From Actinomycetales bacterium (GTDB lineage Bacteria; Actinomycetota; Actinomycetes; Actinomycetales; Dermatophilaceae), in NCBI GenBank assembly GCA_016711095.1, contig JADJTP010000002.1, positions 682,001 to 746,000 on the forward strand: a stretch of DNA of 64,000 nucleotides. Direction: 5' to 3'. Every line of letters begins with the position of its first letter. Within the stretch, counting starts at the first letter, position 1. Position numbers and translations under genes: made by a program. Below are positions 7,309-15,133 of this stretch, in pieces. Below the pieces are notes generated by a model that was given only the letters and a program-made list of their open reading frames with translations, was not told the origin of the DNA and made no database searches.

Positions 7309-9795
7309 ATGGCCCGACGCAGCACTCCCCCGCCCCCCACGGGCCTCGACGACTTCGTCGAGCGGATCGTCGACATAGACGTCGCCGACGAGATGAAGGC
7401 TGCCTTCCTCGAATACTCCTACAGCGTCATCTACGCCCGAGCGTTGCCTGACGCTCGTGACGGCCTCAAGCCAGTGCAGCGGCGGATTCTCTTCGGGATG
7501 AGCGAACTCGGACTTCGCCCGGACAGGCCGCACGTCAAGTCCAGCAGAATCGTCGGCGAGGTCATGGGCAAGTACCACCCGCATGGCGACTCGGCGATCT
7601 ACGACACCCTCGTGCGGCTAGCTCAGCCGTTCACCATGCGGCTGCCCCTCGTCGACGGACACGGCAACTTCGGCTCACTCGACGACGGCCCGGCGGCCTC
7701 GCGGTACACCGAGGCCCGGATAGCTCAGGCCGCCCTGCTCATGGTGGCCGGGCTCGACGAGGACACTGTCGATTTCGTCCCCAACTACGACGACACGCAG
7801 ACCCAGCCCGAGGTGCTCCCGGCCGCCTTCCCCAACCTGCTCGTCAACGGAGCGAGCGGGATCGCCGTCGGAATGGCCACGAGTATGCCGCCGCACAATC
7901 TCGTCGAAGTCATCGGCGCCGCGCGGCACCTCATCGAACACCCGGACGCCACGCTCGAGGACCTCATGCGGTTCGTCCCCGGCCCCGACCTACCCGGCGG
8001 CGGACGGATCGTCGGGTTGGACGGCATACGGGAGGCGTATGCCAACGGTCGAGGCAGCTTCCGCACCCGGGCAACCGCTCGGGTCGAGAACATCACCCCC
8101 CGCCGGCGCGGCATCGTCGTCACCGAGCTGCCCTATCTCGTCGGCGCCGAGAAGGTCCGCGAGAAGCTGCACGATCTGGTCCAAGCCAAGAAGATCCAGG
8201 GCATCGCCGACTTCAAGGACCTCACCGACCGCAAGCACGGACTGCGCCTCGTCATCGAGATCAAGAACGGGTTCGTCCCCGAGGCTGTGCTGGAGGAGCT
8301 CTACCGGCTCACCCCGATGGAGGATTCCTTCGGCATCAACAACGTGGCACTCGTCGAGGGCCAGCCGCGCACGCTCGGGCTCCGGGAGCTGCTGGTCGTC
8401 TTCGTCGGCCACCGCATCGATGTCGTGCGGCGGCGCACCGCCTATCGGCTGGCCCGACGCGAGGAACGCCTGCATCTCGTTGACGGCCTGCTCGTGGCGA
8501 TCCTCGACCTCGACGAGGCGATCGCGGTGATCCGGTCCAGCGACGACGCCTCGACGGCGAAGTCCCGGCTGATGAGCGTCTTCGACCTCTCTGACGCGCA
8601 GGCCGCCTACATCCTCGACCTCCAGCTGCGGCGATTAACGAAGTTCTCGCGGCTGGAGCTGGAGCGTGAGCAGGACCAATTGCGCCGCGAGATCGAGAGC
8701 CTGCGCGCACTGCTCACCGACCCGATCCTGTTGCGCCGCACCGTTTCCGATGAGCTTGCCGAGGTAGCCAAGACACACGGCACCCCTCGGCGGACCGTCC
8801 TGCTCGAATCGGCTGGGGCCACCGCACCGCGGGACGGAGTGAGCGCTCCCGCGCCCGCTCGCGGTCAGCTCGTTCTCGAGGTCGCCGACGACCCGTGTTG
8901 GGTGCTGCTGTCGTCCACCGGGCTGCTGGCCCGCACGACCAGCGCCGGTGCGCTGCCGAATGGCGGTGGCCGCAGCCGCCACGACGTCCTCGTCGGTGCG
9001 GTGCGAGCCACCGCTCGCGGCGAGGTTGGGCTGGTCACGAGTGCCGGCCGGATGATGCGGTTGTCGGTGCTCGAGCTGCCCACGCTCCCGCCGACGGCCG
9101 ACGCGCCGCACCTGTCCGGGGGTGCGCCGCTGGCCGCCTACCTCGACCTGCCGCGCGGCGAGCAACCGCTCACACTCGCCTCCCTCGCCGACGACGCGCC
9201 GCCGCTGGCCCTCGGCACAGCGCTCGGGGTCGTCAAGCGAGTCGCCGTGGACCATCCCGCCAGACCTTCCTGGGAGCTCATCACCCTGCGCGCGGGCGAC
9301 TCGGTCGTGGGAGCCGCACCGGCTGGCCGGGACGATCTCGATCTCGTCTTCCTCACCACCGACGCACAGCTGCTGCGTTTCCCGGCGGCGGCTGTCCGCC
9401 CGCAGGGGCGGGCAGCGGGAGGCATGAGCGGTATCCGGTTGACACCCACGGCACGAGCCATGTGGTTCGGGGTCCTCGATCCAACCATCGACGGCGTCGT
9501 CATCACGGCAAGCGGCACGTCCGGGGCGCTGTCCGGCACCCAGCCCGGCGCTGTCAAGGCCACCCCGTATGCCGAGTATCCGGCCAAGGGGCGCGGCACG
9601 GGAGGCGTACGTTGCCACCGTTTCCTCAAGGGCGAGGACACTCTCGTGCTGGCGTGGGCTGGGCCCGTACCCGCCCGCGCGGCGGCAGCCAACGGTGGCC
9701 CCGTGGAGCTCCCGGCGGCCAGCGGTCGGCGCGATGGATCTGGCATCCCGTGGGCGCACGTTGTCACGGCGATTGCCGGACCACCCGTCGCGTGA
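7309..9795 (+). CDS. parC: DNA topoisomerase IV / gyrase-like subunit A
   Basis: An 828-residue type IIA topoisomerase A subunit that breaks and rejoins DNA. The catalytic tyrosine is Y133 in ASRYTEARI, the quinolone region is PHGDSAIYDT at 91-100 (S95 and D99 correspond to GyrA S83 and D87), and a winged-helix/coiled-coil core is followed by a beta-pinwheel C-terminal domain. The GyrA box QRRGGKG is absent; the corresponding place reads LPNGGGRSRHD, which favours a decatenating topoisomerase IV. A distant B subunit lies at 15134-17293 in the opposite direction. The ATG at 7309 follows AGGAG. Calling it ParC rather than a second GyrA is inference. Confidence 0.88.
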   Translation: MARRSTPPPPTGLDDFVERIVDIDVADEMKAAFLEYSYSVIYARALPDARDGLKPVQRRILFGMSELGLRPDRPHVKSSRIVGEVMGKYHPHGDSAIYDTLVRLAQPFTMRLPLVDGHGNFGSLDDGPAASRYTEARIAQAALLMVAGLDEDTVDFVPNYDDTQTQPEVLPAAFPNLLVNGASGIAVGMATSMPPHNLVEVIGAARHLIEHPDATLEDLMRFVPGPDLPGGGRIVGLDGIREAYANGRGSFRTRATARVENITPRRRGIVVTELPYLVGAEKVREKLHDLVQAKKIQGIADFKDLTDRKHGLRLVIEIKNGFVPEAVLEELYRLTPMEDSFGINNVALVEGQPRTLGLRELLVVFVGHRIDVVRRRTAYRLARREERLHLVDGLLVAILDLDEAIAVIRSSDDASTAKSRLMSVFDLSDAQAAYILDLQLRRLTKFSRLELEREQDQLRREIESLRALLTDPILLRRTVSDELAEVAKTHGTPRRTVLLESAGATAPRDGVSAPAPARGQLVLEVADDPCWVLLSSTGLLARTTSAGALPNGGGRSRHDVLVGAVRATARGEVGLVTSAGRMMRLSVLELPTLPPTADAPHLSGGAPLAAYLDLPRGEQPLTLASLADDAPPLALGTALGVVKRVAVDHPARPSWELITLRAGDSVVGAAPAGRDDLDLVFLTTDAQLLRFPAAAVRPQGRAAGGMSGIRLTPTARAMWFGVLDPTIDGVVITASGTSGALSGTQPGAVKATPYAEYPAKGRGTGGVRCHRFLKGEDTLVLAWAGPVPARAAAANGGPVELPAASGRRDGSGIPWAHVVTAIAGPPVA

Positions 9796-9833
9796 GGGCG
9801 CGACGGCCCCCCGCGGGGATCGGGCTTGACGCC

Positions 9834-9839
9834 TATGGT
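9834..9839 (+). promoter_or_regulatory. -10 hexamer TATGGT for a leaderless gene
   Basis: TATGGT ends 6 nt before the ATG at 9846 with no Shine-Dalgarno in between, the arrangement of leaderless actinobacterial transcripts. Confidence 0.5.
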
Positions 9840-9845
9840 TGCCCC

Positions 9846-10778
9846 ATGACCGAGGTGCCGGCCCGCCGCAGCATCGCCGACGTCGGCGAGTCGCTCCCCG
9901 GCACCGGCACCGCGTGCTCGGTGCTCTGGGATGCCTCGGACGCGCCGGCCTGGGGCACGGCGACGCGAGCCGATCTCATCGTCGCCCTCGAACAGCCCGG
10001 CCCGTGGGGCCGATCGGCAGCCATCCAGTCGCATCTTGACCCGGGCCTCGGCGCTCACCTCGATGCCCACACCAAGGAGCTCGGCGGGCGTTTCCAACTG
10101 ATCCGGACACCGGGACGGCATGCCGACAGCCCCGACGCCGTGGCGTCTGCCGGGCCGCGCTGCCTCATCGCCCGCACCGGTCCGGCCGGCTGGCTGGTCA
10201 CCGCTCGCCTCTATGAGGCGTCGCAACTGTTCGGCCTGACCGCGACCGTTCTGGAGGATCCGGCCGACACCGCCACCGCGCTCGGCGGCGTGCTTGACCC
10301 CACCCCGCTGCTGCTGGTGTGCACCAACGGGCGACGCGACCGGTGCTGCGCCACCCGCGCCCGGCCGATCGTCGCTGCGCTCGCGGCCGCGTGGCCCGGC
10401 CAGGTCTGGGAGACCAGCCATACCGGGGGGCACCGTTTCGCCCCGACGGCGCTCCTGCTGCCCTGGGGCCGCATGCTCGCCCGTCTCGACACATCGCTCG
10501 GCGGCGCCATCCTCGCGGCCGCAGCCGAAGGGGCCCTCCCGCCGGCCGCGCTCGGCCCACGTCATGACCGCGGAGCCATGCATCTGCCCGCGCCGGAGCA
10601 GGCTGCCGAAAGCTGGCTGCGGTGGCAGGCTGGCCGCTGCGACCTCACCGACCCCGTCGCCGAGGCAGGCGAGAAGGTCGCCGTCACCGTCGAGACCGGC
10701 CCTGAGCAGCCCGAATCGTGCGGGAGCGACCCCGTGCCCAATGTCATCCTGCGACCCCATTGGCGCCCGGGCACATGA
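9846..10778 (+). CDS. Sucrase/ferredoxin-like (thioredoxin-like 2Fe-2S) protein
   Basis: A 310-residue protein of the Suc_Fer-like family, named after a misattributed sucrase clone and related to thioredoxin-like [2Fe-2S] ferredoxins. The family signatures are visible: CSVLWDASDAPAWG near the N terminus, CTNGRRDRCCATRARPIV with three Cys, and the HTGGHRFAPTALLLPWG motif; a further Cys lies near the C terminus. The role is unknown; an iron-sulfur redox function is plausible. The start follows a leaderless-type promoter, so it is probably transcribed apart from parC. The sugar operon begins 43 nt downstream; the family name should not be taken as a link to sucrose. Confidence 0.8.
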   Translation: MTEVPARRSIADVGESLPGTGTACSVLWDASDAPAWGTATRADLIVALEQPGPWGRSAAIQSHLDPGLGAHLDAHTKELGGRFQLIRTPGRHADSPDAVASAGPRCLIARTGPAGWLVTARLYEASQLFGLTATVLEDPADTATALGGVLDPTPLLLVCTNGRRDRCCATRARPIVAALAAAWPGQVWETSHTGGHRFAPTALLLPWGRMLARLDTSLGGAILAAAAEGALPPAALGPRHDRGAMHLPAPEQAAESWLRWQAGRCDLTDPVAEAGEKVAVTVETGPEQPESCGSDPVPNVILRPHWRPGT

Positions 10779-10821
10779 CGGGCGTCAGGTCGGGCGTCAG
10801 GTCGCTGAGAAAGTGAACGGG

Positions 10822-13065
10822 GTGACTGCCGGGGGCGCGGCGGCGACGAACCACGTGCATCTACGCCGCGGCGGCACAAGCGTCCTCGTGCGCCTCGACG
10901 ATCGTCAGTTGCCGAGCATCATGCACTGGGGCCCTGACCTCGGAGAACTCACCGAGGACGCCCTGATGGCCTTCGGCCCGGCGCTCACCCCGCCGTATGT
11001 CGACTCCGCCATCTGCTCGCAGGCGGCCGTCGCCGTGCTGCCGCAGCACTCCAGCGGGTGGCTCGGGCGGCCCGGCCTGCTCGGCAGTCGCGACGGGCGG
11101 CACTGGTCGGTGGCCTTCGACGAGGTCGTCCACAGCATCAACGTGGCTGGCGACTCCTCGTGGCCGGACGGACGTGACGGGTCGATCCGCCTGTGCAGTA
11201 CCGGGATCGACCGTCCCAGTCAGCTGCGTGTGAGCACCGAGATGCAATTGCATCCCAGCGGGGTGCTGCGGGTCCGGGCATCGGTGACCAACCTCGGGGA
11301 CGCGACGTACGAGGTCCTACATCTTGAACCGGCGCTGCCCGTGCCCGCCGAGGCCGGCGAATTGCTCGACATGGCCGGACGGCATACCCACGAGCGCACC
11401 CCGCAGCGGCGACCCTTCGACATCGGCCGGTGGACCCGCGAGTCCTGGGGCGGGCGCCCCGGGCACGACTCGGCAACGATCCTTTTCGCCGGATCTCCCG
11501 GTTTCGCGTTCCGTCGCGGCCGGGTGTGGGGGGTCCACGTCGCCGACAGCGGCAACCAGGTGTTCGCGGCCGAGCACACCAGCACGGGGTGGAAGGTGTT
11601 GCGCGGCGGCGAGTTGCTGCTGCCCGGCGAAGGAACGCTGCGCGAGGGCGAGAGTTACACCTCGCCGTGGCTCGTCGCGTCCTGGGGCGAGGGCATCGAC
11701 GAGTTGTCGCACCGCGTGCACCGCATGCTTCGAGCCCGCCCGACACACCCGCGCCGGGCCCGCCCGGTGCTGCTCAACACGTGGGAAGCCGCCTACTTCG
11801 ATCACGACCTTGGCCCCCTGCTCGCGCTCGCCGAGCGGGCCGCCGCCATCGGCATCGAGCGTTTCGTCCTGGACGACGGGTGGTTCCGGGGACGGCGCGA
11901 CGACAGGGCCGGACTAGGTGACTGGTTCGTCGACGAGACGGTGTGGCCACATGGTCTGCACCCTTTGGTTGATCGGGTGCACGCGCTCGGGATGGAGTTC
12001 GGTCTGTGGTTCGAGCCCGAAATGATCAGTCTCGACTCCGACCTGGCCCGATCCCATCCGGAGTGGATCTTCCAGACCGAGCACGGCCCGGGGATTGCCT
12101 CGCGTCATCAACACGTCCTGGACCTCGCTCACCCGGCGGCATACGAGCACATCCTGGAGCGGATCAGCTCCCTCGTGCAGGAATACCGGATCGCCTTTCT
12201 CAAGTGGGACCACAACCGGGCACTGGTCGACGCCGGGCACTGGCCCGACTTCCGGCCAGGGGTGCACGCCCATACCCAGGCCGTCTATCGGATGATGGCG
12301 CAGCTCAAGCAGCGCCACCCCGGGTTGGAGCTCGAGTCATGCTGCGGGGGCGGCGGCCGGCTCGACCTCGGCATCGTGGAGCACGCAGACCGGGTCTGGG
12401 TCTCGGATTGCATCGACGCCCACGAGCGCCAACGGATGGTCCGGTGGACGGGCGTCCTGTTGCCTCCCGAGCTGCTCGGCACCCACGTCGGGTCGGGCTC
12501 CGACCACACCACCGGGCGTCTGCATGAGCTGGACTTCCGGGCCGGCACGGCGATCTGGGGGCATCTTGGGGTGGAGTGGGACCTGAGCCGGGCCAGCGAG
12601 GCCGAGCTGTCCGATCTCAGCGCCTGGATCGCCTTCCACAAGCGGATGCGGGGTTTGCTGCACAGCGGCGACGTCGTGCACGCGGACCTGCCCAACCCAG
12701 CCTTGCTGCTCGAGGGTGTCGTCGCGACGGACGGCAGCGAGGCGATCTATCGCCTGGTTGCCACCGATCTCACCCTGAGCTGGCCGCCCGGACGAGTCAC
12801 CCTGCCGGGTCTCGACCCCGATCGCGCATATCACGTCAGGGTCCGAGCGCCCGGGGACGGCCCGGCTCAGGGCCTTCACCGCCCCGGGTGGGCAGAGCAC
12901 GGGGTGAGTCTGACCGGACGCGTCCTCGGCGAGATCGGCATCCAGGCGCCCCTACTCAACCCCGACCAGCTCGTGCTGATCCACGCCGGCGTCCCTCTGT
13001 CATCCACCTTCGTCCATCCACCTTCGTCAGTCGGGAAGGGACTCGATGTCACACCGACTGCCTGA
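10822..13065 (+). CDS. Alpha-galactosidase, GH36
   Basis: Hydrolyses terminal alpha-1,6-galactosyl units of melibiose, raffinose and stachyose. The product is 747 residues with the N-terminal beta-supersandwich, a central barrel opening LNTWEAAYFDHD, and a C-terminal beta domain. The nucleophile is D463 in FLKWDHNR, the likely acid/base D529 in SDCIDAHER, and ESCCGGGGR is a GH36 signature. There is no signal peptide, so it acts in the cytoplasm. Two in-frame GTG codons (10813 and 10822) are possible starts; neither has a strong ribosome site. A direct repeat of GGGCGTCAGGTC lies at 10779-10802. It overlaps the next gene by 20 nt, indicating an operon with the fructosidase and LacI genes. Confidence 0.9.
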   Translation: MTAGGAAATNHVHLRRGGTSVLVRLDDRQLPSIMHWGPDLGELTEDALMAFGPALTPPYVDSAICSQAAVAVLPQHSSGWLGRPGLLGSRDGRHWSVAFDEVVHSINVAGDSSWPDGRDGSIRLCSTGIDRPSQLRVSTEMQLHPSGVLRVRASVTNLGDATYEVLHLEPALPVPAEAGELLDMAGRHTHERTPQRRPFDIGRWTRESWGGRPGHDSATILFAGSPGFAFRRGRVWGVHVADSGNQVFAAEHTSTGWKVLRGGELLLPGEGTLREGESYTSPWLVASWGEGIDELSHRVHRMLRARPTHPRRARPVLLNTWEAAYFDHDLGPLLALAERAAAIGIERFVLDDGWFRGRRDDRAGLGDWFVDETVWPHGLHPLVDRVHALGMEFGLWFEPEMISLDSDLARSHPEWIFQTEHGPGIASRHQHVLDLAHPAAYEHILERISSLVQEYRIAFLKWDHNRALVDAGHWPDFRPGVHAHTQAVYRMMAQLKQRHPGLELESCCGGGGRLDLGIVEHADRVWVSDCIDAHERQRMVRWTGVLLPPELLGTHVGSGSDHTTGRLHELDFRAGTAIWGHLGVEWDLSRASEAELSDLSAWIAFHKRMRGLLHSGDVVHADLPNPALLLEGVVATDGSEAIYRLVATDLTLSWPPGRVTLPGLDPDRAYHVRVRAPGDGPAQGLHRPGWAEHGVSLTGRVLGEIGIQAPLLNPDQLVLIHAGVPLSSTFVHPPSSVGKGLDVTPTA

Positions 13066-14044
13066 CCAATGGGTGTGGGACTTCTGGCTCGTCGATGACG
13101 GCCCGCGCCGTCACCTCTTCCACCTCAGCGCTGCACGCGAGCTGGCTCCCGCTGATCGTCACCGCCACGCGCGGGTCCGGCACGCCGTGTCCGAGGACCT
13201 CACCCAGTGGGAGCCGCTCGGCGAGGTGGTCGCCCCCAGCCCCGGGCCGGCCTTCGACGACTTGGCCATCTGGACCGGGTCCATCGTCCGAGGCGATGAC
13301 CAGCAGTGGCATCTGTTCTATACCGGCCTGAGCCGTCAGCACGCCGAAGCGCAACAACAGATCGGCCACGCCGTCTCGAGCGACCTGCACGTCTGGGCCC
13401 GGGTGTCGACCGAGCCGGTTGTGTGCCCGGACCCTCGGTGGTATCGGGTCTTCGGCGACAACGCCGACGACCAACCCTGGCGCGATCCCTTCGTGGTGCG
13501 AGACCCGGGCCGCGACGGCTGGCACATGCTCGTCACCGCGTCGGCGGCCGGAGTGGCCGACGACGACTCCGGCGTGATCGGTCATGCCTGGTCGGCCGAC
13601 CTGGTCGACTGGGAAGTCCGCGAGCCGTTGTCTTCACCCGGCTCGGGGTTCAACCAGCTCGAGGTGCCCCAGGTGATCCAGATCGAGGGGCAGTGGGTGC
13701 TGGTCGCCAACTGCCTCGGTCCGGACCTCTCGGCGCAGCGGCGGGCCCGCGGCATACCGGGAGGCGCCTGGTGGGTGGCCGCACCGAGCCCGATCGGACC
13801 TTTCGACCTCGCCAAGGCGACCCGGCTGACCGATGAGAGTCTCTACGCCGCCAAAGTGACCCAGGCCCCCGACGGCGCGTGGGTGGTGTTGGCCTTCATC
13901 AACTCCGACGAGGACGGCGCATTCGTCGGTGAACTCGCCGACCCCATGCCAGTGTCACCGCCTTGGCTGGCCGGCACCCGAGCCGGAGCAGCCGCGCTGC
14001 CACTGTCGGCGCTGAGGTGCGAAGGGTCCGAGGACCGGCCATGA
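13046..14044 (+). CDS. Beta-fructofuranosidase-like glycoside hydrolase (clan GH-J, GH68/GH32 type)
   Basis: A 332-residue five-bladed beta-propeller enzyme. The three catalytic positions of clan GH-J are in order: D12 in WVWDFWLVDDG (nucleophile), D147 in WRDPFVV (transition-state stabiliser) and E206 in LEVPQVI (acid/base). WTGS at 76-79 is also typical. There is no secretion signal, so sugars must enter intact. Coupled to an alpha-galactosidase it would complete raffinose breakdown: one enzyme releases galactose, the other splits sucrose. Substrate is inferred from context. The start overlaps the previous gene by 20 nt and the stop overlaps lacI by 4 nt. Confidence 0.82.
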   Translation: MSHRLPDQWVWDFWLVDDGPRRHLFHLSAARELAPADRHRHARVRHAVSEDLTQWEPLGEVVAPSPGPAFDDLAIWTGSIVRGDDQQWHLFYTGLSRQHAEAQQQIGHAVSSDLHVWARVSTEPVVCPDPRWYRVFGDNADDQPWRDPFVVRDPGRDGWHMLVTASAAGVADDDSGVIGHAWSADLVDWEVREPLSSPGSGFNQLEVPQVIQIEGQWVLVANCLGPDLSAQRRARGIPGGAWWVAAPSPIGPFDLAKATRLTDESLYAAKVTQAPDGAWVVLAFINSDEDGAFVGELADPMPVSPPWLAGTRAGAAALPLSALRCEGSEDRP

Positions 14045-15060
14045 CGCAACCGACCATCTCGGACGTCGCCCGGGCGGCCGGGGTGTCCAACGCAACGGTG
14101 TCACGGGCACTGCGCGGGCTCGGAAAGGTCCATCCCGAGACCCGCGACCGGGTCTTCAAGGCCGCGGCGGCGCTGGACTACATCGCCAGCCCGACCGCGG
14201 CCGGCTTGGCGTCGGGGCGCACTGGTCTGGTCGGCATCATCACCCCGTTCATTGCGCGATGGTTCTTCTCGGCGATCATGAGCTCGATCGAGAAGACCCT
14301 GCGAGACCACCAGCATCACATCCTGCCCATCGACCTAGAGATGTCCCCGATCACCCGCCTGTCTCTGACCCAGGGGTCGCTCTTCAAACGGGTCGACGGG
14401 CTCATCGTCATCAATGTCGAGATGCAGGTCGCCGAACGCGACCTCGTCACGCGCCTTGGCCTGCCGGTCGTCGCCGTCGGCTATCCGTTCGAGGACGCGC
14501 CCCGCATCAGAATTGACGACTTCGCAGCAGTCACTCTCGCGGCCGAACACCTCATCGACCTCGGACACCGCTCGATCGCCTATCTCGGAAAGGCGCGGTC
14601 GGGCGCTGACCACAAGCAGACCCCGAGTGACCGTCTCGCCGGTTTCCGCGACACGCTCGATCGCCACGGGCTTTCCTGCCCTGATGAGTGGGTCCTCGAC
14701 TCCGATTGGAGCGCATTCGACGCCCATGGCAGCGCGCTGCGCCTTCTATCGGCAAGCGAGCATCCGACGGCGATCCTCGCGGCCTCGGACGAGATGGGCT
14801 TGGGCGCTCTGGCCGCGGCGCGAGAACTGGGCCTCGACGTCCCCGGCGATCTGTCGATCATCGGAATCGACGACCACGAACTCGCCGCGGTCTTCGGGCT
14901 GACCACGGTACGCCAAGACGTCGCGGCCCAAGGGACGGCCGCCGCGTCTGCCATGCTGGCGGAGCTTGGACTTCTCGACGAGTCGTTCGGCGGCGACCGG
15001 ATCTTCCCCGTCGAACTTGTCTCTCGCCGGTCGACCGGAGCCCCAGCCTCCCTCGGGTGA
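14041..15060 (+). CDS. LacI family transcriptional regulator
   Basis: A 339-residue repressor: the N-terminal DNA-binding segment TISDVARAAGVSNATVSRAL is the classical LacI helix-turn-helix plus hinge helix, followed by a periplasmic-binding-protein-like sensor domain (GLVGIITPF, GLIVINVE, ILAASDEMGLGALAAARELG, IIGIDDHELA). ATGA overlap with the fructosidase stop shows co-transcription, so it most likely represses its own galactoside/fructoside operon. I see no clear LacI palindrome upstream of the GH36 gene. The inducer is unknown; melibiose, raffinose or sucrose would fit the neighbours. Confidence 0.9.
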   Translation: MTQPTISDVARAAGVSNATVSRALRGLGKVHPETRDRVFKAAAALDYIASPTAAGLASGRTGLVGIITPFIARWFFSAIMSSIEKTLRDHQHHILPIDLEMSPITRLSLTQGSLFKRVDGLIVINVEMQVAERDLVTRLGLPVVAVGYPFEDAPRIRIDDFAAVTLAAEHLIDLGHRSIAYLGKARSGADHKQTPSDRLAGFRDTLDRHGLSCPDEWVLDSDWSAFDAHGSALRLLSASEHPTAILAASDEMGLGALAAARELGLDVPGDLSIIGIDDHELAAVFGLTTVRQDVAAQGTAAASAMLAELGLLDESFGGDRIFPVELVSRRSTGAPASLG

Positions 15061-15133
15061 TCGCCGTCGCTCCGCACAGACGCGCTTAGGCCCCTCAGAC
15101 CCCCTCTGACCCCTCAAGGGGCGGTCGATCCAA

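Noticed and set aside
15110..15121. Terminator between lacI and parE (CCCC-TCAA-GGGG)
   Set aside because: A four-bp stem without a T-run is too weak to call.
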